From: Chitinophagaceae bacterium
Lineage (GTDB): Bacteria > Bacteroidota > Bacteroidia > Chitinophagales > Chitinophagaceae
DNA length: 64,000 bases
NCBI GenBank assembly: GCA_027489035.1
Contig: JAIYAN010000023.1
Location: forward strand, 1 to 64,000
Direction of reading: 5' to 3'
The notes below the pieces were generated by a model. It was not told where the DNA came from. It searched no databases and saw nothing but the letters and a program-made list of their open reading frames with translations. This document shows, in pieces, positions 23,900 to 32,682 of this stretch (the stretch's first letter is position 1; each line of letters starts with the position of its first letter). The position numbers were made by a program, and so were the translations under genes.

Positions 23900-25210
23900 A
23901 TGGATAACATCTTAATTCCCATTACGTTTATACTTTTTCAATTTGGTATTTTTATCATCAACTTCTACTATTTTTCAAAAAAATTATTTCACCCTTCTAT
24001 ACTTTTCTCGCTACTTTGGACAATCATTGTTTTGATGCAATTTCTAGTTAGCAAATTTGTATTAACCGAATTATATCCCATTTCATTTGAAACGTATTTG
24101 TTTGTTTCATTGGCTACTTTAGCTTTCAGTTTGGGCGCTGCGTATATTAATCACCAATTGAAAAATGTTATTGAACAACATTCAATCAAAGAAAAATCAG
24201 CACATCAAATTGGGGTTTTCTATCGACTTTTTTTTACTGCTATTGTTTTAGTAGGTCTTCCATTTTACTTAAAATCCATTTTCAATATTTATAAAGGATC
24301 AAATCTCGACAACATCTTCATTGGCATTCGCTCCGAATTAATTTATGGTGAACTTGATATTGGTCCAACAAAATATTTGGTTTCATTTTCGATTGTGACA
24401 TTTGCGATTAACTATTTTGTTTTTTTACAAACTAGAACCATGCAAAACAGACTCATATTGTTATTGAGTTTTACAATTGCTATGGTATACACTGTTTTTT
24501 ATACCGGAAGAACTTCACTTTTTATGATACTGGCCATTTACTTGGGCATAAATAATTTCATGAACAATAAAAACTTCATTAAGAAAGTTGTTTTAATGAT
24601 GCTATTTTTTACGATTTTATTTTCGATTGTAGGTATTATTTATGAAAAAGGAGGCTCAGCGGAAAATGGATTGAGCAACAATATTTCATCTTCTTTTGAA
24701 TACACCAGTTTATATTTAGTGAGTCCATTAAATGCAATGGATTTTAAACATAACCAAGGAGAAATATCAGATTATTCGGGAAATAACACACTTGGTTTTT
24801 TTGTAAAACTTGCGGAGAATATTCATTTATTGCCCAAATCAAAAGCAAAAGATATCGCAGATGAATATGTTTTCATTCCATATCCAACAAACGTGTATAC
24901 TATTTTTAGAGCATATATTCAAGATTTTGGTAAAGGCTATGCCTTATTTATCATGATGATTTTGGGCGCGCTTCAAAGTTTCCTTTATTTAAAAGCAGCA
25001 AACACAAAATCATTACGTTATGTATTGTATTATTCGTTTTTACTTTTTCCTTTAATGCTATCATTTTTTCGCGATCATTATTTCACTGTTTTTTCCAGTT
25101 GGCTTAAGATTGTAATTTATGTAGAAGTATTTCTCTTTCTAAATAAGCATTTGCCAAATCCTTTAGGGGTAAAATCAACATCTATTCTTGATTCAAAAAA
25201 AATAGCATGA
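23900..25210 (+). CDS. Wzy-like oligosaccharide repeat-unit polymerase
   Basis: Integral membrane protein of 436 residues with about 11-12 hydrophobic helices and a large loop (~250-330), the usual shape of O-antigen/capsule polymerases. Tyr/Arg-rich loop motifs (YTGRTS, FRAYIQDFGKGYALF) resemble Wzy proteins, although sequence conservation in the family is poor. Its stop overlaps the glycosyltransferase start (ATGA), linking polymerisation and sugar transfer in one operon. It could be a different membrane protein, but topology plus context favour Wzy. Confidence 0.7.
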   Translation: MDNILIPITFILFQFGIFIINFYYFSKKLFHPSILFSLLWTIIVLMQFLVSKFVLTELYPISFETYLFVSLATLAFSLGAAYINHQLKNVIEQHSIKEKSAHQIGVFYRLFFTAIVLVGLPFYLKSIFNIYKGSNLDNIFIGIRSELIYGELDIGPTKYLVSFSIVTFAINYFVFLQTRTMQNRLILLLSFTIAMVYTVFYTGRTSLFMILAIYLGINNFMNNKNFIKKVVLMMLFFTILFSIVGIIYEKGGSAENGLSNNISSSFEYTSLYLVSPLNAMDFKHNQGEISDYSGNNTLGFFVKLAENIHLLPKSKAKDIADEYVFIPYPTNVYTIFRAYIQDFGKGYALFIMMILGALQSFLYLKAANTKSLRYVLYYSFLLFPLMLSFFRDHYFTVFSSWLKIVIYVEVFLFLNKHLPNPLGVKSTSILDSKKIA

Positions 25211-26106
25211 TAGATATTGTAATTGTAAATTGGAATAGCCATGATTTTTTAAGAAAATGTGTTGAATCCATTTTTAAATCCAATCAATCAGAATTAATTA
25301 CAAGTGTAATTGTTATCGACAATAATTCTACGGATGATTCTTTGTATTTGCTACCAATAAATGCTAAAATTCAAGTAATTAAAAACACAGATAATGTAGG
25401 ATTTGCCCGTGCTTGTAATCAAGGGTTTAAGCTTAGTAAATCCAATTATATTTTGTTGCTAAACCCAGATGCTGTTTTGTTGGACAATACGATTTCTGCA
25501 AGTTTTGATTATATGGAAACGCATAATGATGTTGATGTTTTAGGATGTCAATTGTTGAACGAATCAAATCAGATAACGCCAACATGTGCAAGATTTCCAA
25601 AGCCCATAAACTTTGTGTATCATTCTCTTGGTCTATCGAAAATATGGCCAAAATTATTTCATCCACCAACCTTAATGACAGATTGGGATCATAAGGAAAG
25701 TCGATTTGTTGATCAGGTAATGGGCGCGTATATGTTTATGCGAAAATCAGTATTTGAAAAAGCTGGATATTTTGACGAGCGCTTTTTTGTGTATTTTGAA
25801 GAGCTAGATTTTTCATTGAGTTTAAAAAAAGCAGGTGGAAAATCATTTTACCATGCAGGCATTCAAGCCATACATACCGGAATGGGTACCACTGAAACAG
25901 TAAAAGCTTTTCGATTATTTTTAAGCTTGAGCAGCAGGTTGAAGTATGCGAAAAAGCGTTTTAGTGTGATTGGTTTTTTAACTGTTGCATTCTTTACTTA
26001 CATCATAGAATTTCTGATGCGTTTTTTACAACTTGTTATAAAAGGAAAATTATCCGAAACAAAAAATTTGGTAAAAGGGTATTGGATGTTGGTAACAAGG
26101 AGATAA
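25207..26106 (+). CDS. Family 2 glycosyltransferase (rhamnosyltransferase-like)
   Basis: 299 residues, GT-A fold. IVIVNWNSHDFLRKCVESI at the N-terminus, then VIDNNSTDDSL and GFARACNQGF, then LLLNPDAVLL (the DxD-equivalent region). The C-terminal acceptor region has GAYMFMRKSVFEKAGYFDERFFVYFEELDFSLSLKKAG, with the catalytic ED region, as in WbbL-type rhamnosyltransferases. The last ~60 residues add a membrane-associated helix. It overlaps the polymerase gene by 4 bases and is the last gene of the polysaccharide run. Confidence 0.88.
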   Translation: MIDIVIVNWNSHDFLRKCVESIFKSNQSELITSVIVIDNNSTDDSLYLLPINAKIQVIKNTDNVGFARACNQGFKLSKSNYILLLNPDAVLLDNTISASFDYMETHNDVDVLGCQLLNESNQITPTCARFPKPINFVYHSLGLSKIWPKLFHPPTLMTDWDHKESRFVDQVMGAYMFMRKSVFEKAGYFDERFFVYFEELDFSLSLKKAGGKSFYHAGIQAIHTGMGTTETVKAFRLFLSLSSRLKYAKKRFSVIGFLTVAFFTYIIEFLMRFLQLVIKGKLSETKNLVKGYWMLVTRR

Positions 26107-26147
26107 AACTCGATTCTGATACTCGATTCTTGATTGGAGTTCGGTCC

Positions 26148-26208
26148 AACACCAAACGCTATACACCTAACACCAAACGCCAAACAGTAAACACCAAACC
26201 ACAAACAT
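26148..26208 (+). repeat. CCAAACGCC intergenic element, copy 3
   Basis: Includes the exact 17-mer AACACCAAACGCCAAAC at 26169-26185, preceded and followed by degenerate AACACCAAAC units. It fills the spacer between the glycosyltransferase and the convergent cupredoxin gene. Confidence 0.75.
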
Positions 26209-26213
26209 ATTGC

Positions 26214-26582
26214 TTAAGGTCTATACGTGATCGTTCCCCTCACAGTAGGATGCTCTACACAATGATAATCAAAAGTACCAATCGTGTCTTTTTTAAAATA
26301 AAAACTTTTATTGGGGAAGATAGTAGGTGTCTGTATTGTAAAATTGTCGTCTGATATGATCGTATGACTTATTGAAGTTGTGTTTATAAAAGTAACCGCT
26401 GTTCCTAATGCAACTGTATTGTTTTGAAAGGTTTGTGAAAATAAACCATCCTGAACATAAATATATTCTGTTGGCAAAAGTCCGCCTTTAGAAGAAAAAA
26501 ACGAATCATCGTTGTTGCATGATTGCAATATCAAGAAACTACAAATCACTACGCAAACTTTTTGAACTAGTTTCAATTTCAT
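26214..26582 (-). CDS. Cupredoxin-like lipoprotein
   Basis: 122 residues, predicted lipoprotein (lipobox LILQSC, Cys at residue ~22). The ~95-residue domain has the plastocyanin layout: a first His in SHTIISDD, then a terminal YHCVEHPTVRG loop holding Cys and His. Relatives usually have C-x-x-H-P-x-M; here Val stands where the axial Met would be. Type-1 copper binding therefore remains possible but altered, or has been lost. Predicted location is the periplasm or outer membrane. It is convergent with the polysaccharide operon and divergent from the helicase gene. Confidence 0.78.
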   Translation of the reverse strand: MKLKLVQKVCVVICSFLILQSCNNDDSFFSSKGGLLPTEYIYVQDGLFSQTFQNNTVALGTAVTFINTTSISHTIISDDNFTIQTPTIFPNKSFYFKKDTIGTFDYHCVEHPTVRGTITYRP

Positions 26583-26711
26583 ATCAATTTGAATTATTCA
26601 ACAAATTACAAAAAAAATAGAATAATCTGATTTGTTCTATCAATTTTATACTAAAATAAAAACTATTTAGATTTATTTCTTCACACTTTAATATCCCAAT
26701 AATGCTATTCG

Positions 26712-26719
26712 TACATTTG
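26712..26719 (+). promoter_or_regulatory. -7 box TACATTTG of the helicase gene
   Basis: TAnnTTTG match with only 4 bases before the ATG at 26724; predicts a leaderless mRNA. Confidence 0.6.
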
Positions 26720-26723
26720 TTTT

Positions 26724-29048
26724 ATGTCCAAATATTTAGATGATTTAAACGTACCCCAACGCGAAGCCGTTGTCCACAGAGACGGACCAATTATGATTAT
26801 TGCCGGAGCCGGAAGTGGAAAAACCAAAGTAATTACTACTCGAATTGCGCATTTGATGGCAAGTGGTGTAGATGCTTTTAATATTTTAGCCCTTACATTT
26901 ACCAATAAGGCAGCTGCCGAAATGAAAGAACGTATCGAAAAAATTCTAGGCGGTACGGATGCCCGAAATTTATACATCGGTACCTTTCATAGTGTTTTCG
27001 CTAGAATTTTACGTGGAGAGGCTTCCAGGTTGGGTTATCCTTCAAACTTTACCATTTACGATGCCGATGATGCAAAATCTGTTATCAAAACTGTAGTTAA
27101 AGAACTTAATCTCGATGAAAAACAATACAAACCCAACATTGTATTGAACCGTATCTCTCTTGCAAAAAATGCTTTAGTAGGACCGGAAGAATATATGAAC
27201 GATGGTTTTCTACAACAAGAAGATGCACGATCTCAACGTCCAGAAATTGGCAGAATATATAGAGCATACAGCAGCCGTTGTTTTAAAAATGGCGCGATGG
27301 ATTTTGACGATCTTTTATTTAAAATGTATGACCTACTTACTGGTTTTCCCGAATGCCTAAGCAAATACCAGCACAAGTTTAAATACATCATGATTGATGA
27401 GTATCAGGATACAAATACAGTGCAATATGAAATTGTAAAATTACTTGGGGCCATGCACGAAAATGTTTGTGTGGTTGGTGATGATGCCCAAAGTATTTAT
27501 AGCTTTCGTGGCGCAACCATTGAAAATATTCTACAATTCCAAAAAGATTATGATGAGATAAAAGTGGTGAAATTGGAACAGAATTATCGCAGTACCAAAA
27601 ACATTCTAAATGTGGCCAACCAAGTTATTGGCTACAATAAAGGACAAATTGAAAAGAAATTATTTACCGATAACGTTGAAGGGGAAAAAATTAAACTTAT
27701 CCGGACAACAACGGATAATGACGAAGGAAAAATTGTAGCCGATACCATTCAGGAATTGAAATTGCGCAATCATTTTTACAACAGTGATTTTGCGATTTTA
27801 TACCGTACAAATGCCCAAAGTAGAAGCTTTGAGGAATCGCTTCGCCGCATGGGAATCGTGTATAAAATTTATGGCGGCATGAGTTTCTATCAACGTAAAG
27901 AGGTTAAGGATTTTATAGCTTATTTGCGATTGGTGGTAAACCCAAGAGATGAAGAGGCCATTAAACGCGTTATCAATTATCCAGTTAGAGGCATTGGAAA
28001 AACAACCATTGATAGATTGGTATTAATTGCCAACAACAACAACTCTAGTGTTTGGGATGTTATTACCAATGCTGCATTTCATGGGTTTAAAAGTGGTACG
28101 CTTGAATGCATTGATACTTTTGTAACCATGATAAAAATGTTTCAAAGCGAACTGGCTAAAAAGAACGCTTACGACCTTTCTGTTATCATTGGAAAAAGTA
28201 CCAACATCGTTAAAGAATTATTTAATGATAAAACGACCGAAGGATTGGCGCGATATGAAAACGTGCAGGAATTATTAAACTCCATCAAAGAGTTTACCGA
28301 AACCCCGATGAACATTGAAGATGGAGAAGTTGGTGATAAAAGCTTGGGCAGTTATTTACAACAAATTGCTTTGCTCACCGACACAGAAGACAACAAGGAA
28401 AATGCAGATGCTGTAAAATTAATGACGATACATGCGGCAAAAGGACTTGAATTTCCAGTGGTATTTGTGGGCGGATTAGAGGAAACCCTTTTTCCAAGTG
28501 CTATGAGCATCAACACCAGAGAAGAATTAGAAGAAGAAAGACGTTTGTTTTATGTAGCCATTACTCGCGCTAAATCTAAATTGCATCTAACGTATTCTAA
28601 AGAACGATACCGTTTTGGACAGTTGCAACAAAACGAACCGAGTAGATTTTTAGAAGAGATAGATACCGCTTTTCTAGATAAAAGTTATGCAGGAAATGCA
28701 TCTAGAACAAATAATGCAAGTTCGTGGGGACAATCATCAGCAGCCGAAAGAATGCGCAGAGGGTTTGGAAGTACATCTAACAATGCTGCACCTGCAACAA
28801 AAACAATCATCAATATTCCACCAGCAAGGCCGCAAACTAAAGAGCATGTACCCACTGCAAATTTTGTTGCCAGCGATACGGCAGATTTACAAGAAGGCCT
28901 TCGAATAGAACATCAAAAATTTGGCTTTGGAAAAATTGAAAAATTAGAAGGTGCATCACATAATCCAATCGCAACCATTTTGTTCGACATCAATGGCGAA
29001 AAGAAAATCATGCTGAATTATGCAAAGCTTCGAATCGTAGAAAGCTAG
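26724..29048 (+). CDS. pcrA: UvrD/PcrA-type superfamily 1 DNA helicase
   Basis: 3'-5' DNA helicase for excision repair and replication, 774 residues. Motif I is GAGSGKTKV (~28-36), Ia is LALTFTNKAA, II is MIDEYQDTN (~223-231), III is VVGDDAQSIYSFRGA, IV is LEQNYRST, V is TIHAAKGLEFPVVFVGG (~570) and VI is EERRLFYVAITRAK. A disordered Ser/Asn/Pro-rich stretch follows, then the C-terminal Tudor-like module (GLRIEHQKFGFGKIEKLEG) that binds RNA polymerase in PcrA. It is monogenic, convergent with the methyltransferase gene. Confidence 0.93.
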   Translation: MSKYLDDLNVPQREAVVHRDGPIMIIAGAGSGKTKVITTRIAHLMASGVDAFNILALTFTNKAAAEMKERIEKILGGTDARNLYIGTFHSVFARILRGEASRLGYPSNFTIYDADDAKSVIKTVVKELNLDEKQYKPNIVLNRISLAKNALVGPEEYMNDGFLQQEDARSQRPEIGRIYRAYSSRCFKNGAMDFDDLLFKMYDLLTGFPECLSKYQHKFKYIMIDEYQDTNTVQYEIVKLLGAMHENVCVVGDDAQSIYSFRGATIENILQFQKDYDEIKVVKLEQNYRSTKNILNVANQVIGYNKGQIEKKLFTDNVEGEKIKLIRTTTDNDEGKIVADTIQELKLRNHFYNSDFAILYRTNAQSRSFEESLRRMGIVYKIYGGMSFYQRKEVKDFIAYLRLVVNPRDEEAIKRVINYPVRGIGKTTIDRLVLIANNNNSSVWDVITNAAFHGFKSGTLECIDTFVTMIKMFQSELAKKNAYDLSVIIGKSTNIVKELFNDKTTEGLARYENVQELLNSIKEFTETPMNIEDGEVGDKSLGSYLQQIALLTDTEDNKENADAVKLMTIHAAKGLEFPVVFVGGLEETLFPSAMSINTREELEEERRLFYVAITRAKSKLHLTYSKERYRFGQLQQNEPSRFLEEIDTAFLDKSYAGNASRTNNASSWGQSSAAERMRRGFGSTSNNAAPATKTIINIPPARPQTKEHVPTANFVASDTADLQEGLRIEHQKFGFGKIEKLEGASHNPIATILFDINGEKKIMLNYAKLRIVES

Positions 29049-29074
29049 AGCTTCGATTATTGCGAAATAGTAAT

Positions 29075-29866
29075 TTACCCAATCGTATAATAAACACAAG
29101 TCGTTAAGAAATTTCTTAGATAAGGCAAATGGGTGATGAACCCTGCTTGCTTACGTGGTTTTAAACCAAATTTATACTTGTAAATGGGGTTGAATAAAAA
29201 ATGGGTTTTGTTTTTTATGCTATAGCCGCTTTTCTTTACGATGCGTTCGAAACGTTCAATTGAAATACCAGTTTCTTTTATTTCTACCAACTCTTCAATT
29301 TTGCCTTTTGGTTCACCAAATAACTTTAATAATCTTTTATAGATGAACATTGGCAATAGATGATAGTAAGGTAAAACGCTGGAAATCTTTTTAAAACAAA
29401 CTTGTTGATGACCACCAAATGGCATTTGCCATGGTGGAAATCCAAAGAAAATTTGACCGCTTGGTGCCAATAGATTTTTTAAATGAGGAATGAAATTTTC
29501 TTGGTTTGGAACGTGTTCGATGGTGTCTTTTAAAATAATTAAATCGAAATGTTTGCTATATTTTTCTACAAAATCTGTGTCGTAAACATTTTTTTTAATA
29601 AAAATTGCTTTCCCAGAATTGACTTCGGTTTTAAAAATATCATTTGCAATATCAATTCTAACTTCATCTAAATCCACGCCAACGCAATTACAACCCCTGT
29701 CAATAAAAGGTTTTAGCACACCGCCCTCTCCACAACCAATCTCAAGAACATTTAAGCCAGAAACTACTTTATATGTTTCATTAATAAATGCCAATACATA
29801 ATTTTCTGAATTCTCAACTTGTTGACTGATTCTCAAATCACTATCAGTGTGGTGTTTTAATGCCAT
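29075..29866 (-). CDS. Class I SAM-dependent methyltransferase
   Basis: 263 residues. Motif I VLEIGCGEGGVLKPFIDRGCNCVGVDLD (~39-66) binds S-adenosylmethionine; motif II region is LIILKDTIEHVPNQENF, and the post-motif is LLAPSGQIFFGFPPW. The C-terminal part is basic and aromatic (IYKYKFGLKPRKQ) and may contact the acceptor. The family includes UbiE- and glycan-type methyltransferases; substrate is unknown. It is a single minus-strand gene convergent with pcrA. No operon partner is evident. Confidence 0.82.
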   Translation of the reverse strand: MALKHHTDSDLRISQQVENSENYVLAFINETYKVVSGLNVLEIGCGEGGVLKPFIDRGCNCVGVDLDEVRIDIANDIFKTEVNSGKAIFIKKNVYDTDFVEKYSKHFDLIILKDTIEHVPNQENFIPHLKNLLAPSGQIFFGFPPWQMPFGGHQQVCFKKISSVLPYYHLLPMFIYKRLLKLFGEPKGKIEELVEIKETGISIERFERIVKKSGYSIKNKTHFLFNPIYKYKFGLKPRKQAGFITHLPYLRNFLTTCVYYTIG

Positions 29867-29996
29867 TTGAAATTATAATTTGCGTAAAAATAGAAAAATT
29901 AATCTTTAAATAGTTAAGGCGAAAAAAATAGAATACACATCAACTTAAAAACCATGAATTATTAATGCTTATTTAATTTGATTGAATCAACTTGCT

Positions 29997-30004
29997 TACT
30001 TTTG
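29997..30004 (+). promoter_or_regulatory. -7 box TACTTTTG of cdsA
   Basis: TAnnTTTG match that overlaps the upstream TTG at 29992, so translation most likely starts downstream at TTG 30016. A TTTG about 16 bases upstream could serve as -33. Confidence 0.5.
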
Positions 30005-30015
30005 AATTAAAAACT

Positions 30016-30699
30016 TTGTCGCTAAATATTCAAACTTTCAAAACGCGTTCCTTAACAGCCATTATTTTTGTAATGGTCATGTTTGCTGGGTTATTTGTTC
30101 ATGTATATTTATTTCTTGCGCTTTTTACATTAATTATGTTTGGCTGTTTATTTGAATTCAGTAAAATTGTAAAACTCATTCATCCCAAAAAATACTTCTT
30201 GTACCTGCCTATTGCATTTTTTTACATCATCATCCCCATCATTTTAATGTTGGATTTGGGTACAAACGGAATAGAAGCCAATATCAATTATTCACCATTA
30301 TTGCCATGTGCTATTTTGTTTTCAATTTGGATAAATGATACTTCTGCATATTTGGTTGGTTCGTTTATTGGAAAAACACCTTTTTCAAAAATATCACCCA
30401 AAAAAACTTGGGAAGGCACAATTGGTGGAGGTTTGCTATGTATTTTAATCATTGCTTTATTGGGGAAATTCATTCCTTTAGCGCAAAAAATAGATTTTCA
30501 ACATTGGATAGCGATTGCCACATTGTGTGCTGTTTTTGGTACCATTGGCGATTTAATTGAAAGCAAATTGAAACGAAAGGCAAACATTAAAGACAGTGGA
30601 AGTTTTATGCCAGGACATGGTGGTTTTTTAGATCGATTTGATTCATTATTAATCGCAACACCTTTTGTTTGGGGATATATTCATTTTTTTATAAAATAA
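30016..30699 (+). CDS. cdsA: Phosphatidate cytidylyltransferase
   Basis: Membrane enzyme that makes CDP-diacylglycerol from phosphatidate and CTP, the branch point for membrane phospholipids. About 227 residues with six to seven helices. The signature is seen near the C-terminus: KKTWEGTIGGGL, then FGTIGDLIESKLKRKANIKDSGSFMPGHGGFLDRFDSLL, containing the conserved Gly, Asp and RxD-like residues. I chose TTG at 30016 because the -7 box covers the more upstream TTG at 29992. Psd, also of phospholipid synthesis, is next, but its own promoter separates the two genes. Confidence 0.88.
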   Translation: MSLNIQTFKTRSLTAIIFVMVMFAGLFVHVYLFLALFTLIMFGCLFEFSKIVKLIHPKKYFLYLPIAFFYIIIPIILMLDLGTNGIEANINYSPLLPCAILFSIWINDTSAYLVGSFIGKTPFSKISPKKTWEGTIGGGLLCILIIALLGKFIPLAQKIDFQHWIAIATLCAVFGTIGDLIESKLKRKANIKDSGSFMPGHGGFLDRFDSLLIATPFVWGYIHFFIK

Positions 30700-30819
30700 C
30701 TTATACCAATTGAGTTATAAACTATTCAAAATTTTCTAGTATAATGCCGATTTAATACCTGTTTGGAACAATTTTATTGGACCATTACAGATATTCATTC
30801 GGTATAAACACTGATTCAT

Positions 30820-30827
30820 TACATTTG
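30820..30827 (+). promoter_or_regulatory. -7 box TACATTTG of psd
   Basis: TAnnTTTG match ending 17 bases before the ATG at 30845. Confidence 0.6.
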
Positions 30828-30844
30828 CAGCTAAATTTTTTATT

Positions 30845-31501
30845 ATGACCATACATCGCGAAGGGTATAGAACAATTTTTGTAGTAGGTGCTTTACTTGC
30901 TTTGATCAATGTTGTAGCATTTAAATTTTTATGTGCTGAGTATTGCTGGATTTCAATGTCACTATTAGCAATTTCATTGATTTTTTGGCTATTTATCGTT
31001 TCTTTTTTCAGAATTCCCAATCGTAAACTTACTATTGACGATAGCGCTGTGGTTTCGCCTTGTGACGGAAAAGTTGTTGTAATGGAAGAAGTATTCGATG
31101 AAGAATATTTTAAGGCAAAAGTATTGCAGGTTTCTATTTTTATGAGTCCTGCAAATGTGCATGTAAACAGAAACCCAATTAGTGGCGAAGTATTGTATAA
31201 TCAGTATCATAAGGGAAAATACCTTGTAGCTTGGAATCCAAAATCCTCAACCGAAAATGAACGCCATTCAGTTGTATTAAAAAAAGGAGAGAAATCAATA
31301 TTGGTAAAACAAATTGCAGGTGCTGTGGCTAAAAGAATTGTAAACTATCTTAAGGTGGGTGAAAAAGTAACTCAATCTCAAGAGTTGGGATTCATTAAAT
31401 TTGGTAGCCGTGTAGATTTGCTATTACCTATAGGTACAAAACTTAATGTAAGCTTAAACGAGGTTGTTCAAGGGGGGGTAACCATAATTGCAACGTTATA
31501 A
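30845..31501 (+). CDS. psd: Phosphatidylserine decarboxylase (short, PSD-A type)
   Basis: Pyruvoyl-dependent enzyme that makes phosphatidylethanolamine, 218 residues. Two N-terminal helices anchor it; SPCDGKVV and VSIFMSPANVHVNRNP are conserved. The GFIKFGSRVDLLLP segment (~190-203) carries the GS self-cleavage site that yields the pyruvoyl group. The short form without a separate N-terminal domain is usual in Bacteroidota. It follows cdsA and has its own -7 box and downstream inverted repeat. Confidence 0.92.
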   Translation: MTIHREGYRTIFVVGALLALINVVAFKFLCAEYCWISMSLLAISLIFWLFIVSFFRIPNRKLTIDDSAVVSPCDGKVVVMEEVFDEEYFKAKVLQVSIFMSPANVHVNRNPISGEVLYNQYHKGKYLVAWNPKSSTENERHSVVLKKGEKSILVKQIAGAVAKRIVNYLKVGEKVTQSQELGFIKFGSRVDLLLPIGTKLNVSLNEVVQGGVTIIATL

Positions 31502-31509
31502 ATTTTAAC

Positions 31510-31549
31510 AGCCATTTCTTTGTGTTTTTTAAGTTAAATGGCTACTTTT
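31510..31549 (+). terminator. Inverted repeat AGCCATTT/AAATGGCT after psd
   Basis: 8-bp stem (31510-31517, 31536-31543) with an 18-base loop and a CTTTTA tail on the plus strand. Confidence 0.55.
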
Positions 31550-31568
31550 ACTGCCTAAATTATAAATT

Positions 31569-31739
31569 ATGAAAAAAATATTTTTATTGGCTACAGCTGC
31601 TTTTTTAGTAAGTGCTGTATCATTTGCCGCTCCAACTCAAGACAAAAAGAAAAAATGTGCAAAAGGAAAAACTTGTTGCAAAAAATCTAAATCTTGCGAT
31701 AAAGTTAAATTAGAAAAAACTGTAGAGTTGAAAAACTAA
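31569..31739 (+). CDS. Tiny secreted Cys/Lys-rich protein
   Basis: 56 residues. The signal peptide MKKIFLLATAAFLVSAVSFA is followed by a short basic mature part with KKCAKGKTCCKKSKSCDK and a tail KVKLEKTVELKN. Mature chain about 35 residues, with four Cys spaced C-x5-CC-x5-C. Such small secreted Cys/Lys peptides appear in Bacteroidota, but I cannot name a family. The Cys spacing could hold metal or disulfides. It lies between psd and a strong hairpin terminator at 31750, and is transcribed with or after psd. Confidence 0.72.
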   Translation: MKKIFLLATAAFLVSAVSFAAPTQDKKKKCAKGKTCCKKSKSCDKVKLEKTVELKN

Positions 31740-31749
31740 TTTGATTGCA

Positions 31750-31781
31750 GGGGTTGAATATTTTCAACCCCTACTTTTTTC
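31750..31781 (+). terminator. Terminator GGGGTTGAA/TTCAACCCC
   Basis: Perfect 9-bp stem, TATT loop and TACTTTTTT tail, just after the tiny secreted-protein gene. Confidence 0.8.
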
Positions 31782-31804
31782 AACCCTTTCTTTTTATATC
31801 ATTC

Positions 31805-32503
31805 TCAAAATATCTGTTCCAACTGATTAAGATGTGTTACCACATAAGTTGGATTTAATTTGGATTCTTCATTAATGTGATTTACAAAAATGGTATCCAT
31901 GCCAGCATCAATGCCTCCTTTTATATCTGCAGATTGATTATCCCCAATCATAATTGATTCCGAAACAGTTGCATTGGCTTTATTAAGTGCGTATTCAAAA
32001 ATTTCTTTTTCCGGCTTCATGCTGTTGCTCGCTTCTGAAGTAATCATGTGCGTAAAATAATGATCTATTTTACTGTTTTGAATTTTACTCCATTGGGTTT
32101 TTTCAAATCCATTTGTGATTAAATGCATGGTGTATTCTTTTTCCTTTAAGTACTGTAAAATTTCTATCGCATGCGGAAACAATTCATTTTTTGTGGGTAA
32201 TATCTCTAAAAATCTTGCACTTAGAGATTTTGAAAGCGATTCATCACCAACTTTAAATTCAAGCAATGTGCGCCACATTCTGCGCCACTTTAGTTCTTCA
32301 GCATTGATAAATCCATTTTGATAGCGTTCCCATAGTATCTTATTGTGGTGTAAATATTTTTCATAAAACAAATCGAACTCGCCATTGATTTTATCATGCA
32401 ATTCAAACTCCTTGTAAATATCTGTCAGTGACATTTTTGCGTTGGTATCAAAATCCCACAACGTGTGATCTAAATCAAAAAAAAGATGATTGTACTTGCG
32501 CAT
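31805..32503 (-). CDS. HAD-family nucleotidase (YjjG type)
   Basis: Predicted pyrimidine or noncanonical nucleotide 5'-phosphatase, 232 residues. The HAD motif I FFDLDHTLWDFD (nucleophile and acid Asp) is at ~8-19; motif II LITNGFE at ~118; motif III Lys near EASNSMKPEKEIF; motif IV MIGDNQSADIKGG near the C-terminus. The cap helices (DLFYEKYLHHNKILWERYQNG) match the YjjG subfamily. Start ATG fits the conserved N-terminus. Single minus-strand gene. Confidence 0.85.
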   Translation of the reverse strand: MRKYNHLFFDLDHTLWDFDTNAKMSLTDIYKEFELHDKINGEFDLFYEKYLHHNKILWERYQNGFINAEELKWRRMWRTLLEFKVGDESLSKSLSARFLEILPTKNELFPHAIEILQYLKEKEYTMHLITNGFEKTQWSKIQNSKIDHYFTHMITSEASNSMKPEKEIFEYALNKANATVSESIMIGDNQSADIKGGIDAGMDTIFVNHINEESKLNPTYVVTHLNQLEQIF

Positions 32504-32607
32504 GAACTTATTTAAAGTGTGGAAAATGAATAATATCTTTACTTTTAGTGAAGATAAGTAATAAACAATTATTGAAAATAAACTCTAAATAACCGAATTA
32601 AAAATTT

Positions 32608-32626
32608 AAAAGTAAAAAGTAAAAAG
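32608..32626 (+). repeat. AAAAGTAAAAAG element, copy 2
   Basis: AAAAGTAAAAAGTAAAAAG, identical to 47499-47517. Confidence 0.7.
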
Positions 32627-32682
32627 TTTTCGTCAAGAATTTCTGTTTTAAATTCTACATTTTTTAATCTAATCATTATCAT

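Noticed and set aside
26705-26977. Minus-strand frame over the start of the helicase
   Set aside because: Shadow of the conserved plus-strand Walker A region; no family match.
29992-30015. TTG at 29992 as cdsA start
   Set aside because: The -7 box overlaps it, so this codon would not be transcribed.
31544-31551. TACTTTTA as a promoter for the tiny secreted protein
   Set aside because: Last base differs from TAnnTTTG and it sits in the tail of the psd terminator; not strong enough to list.
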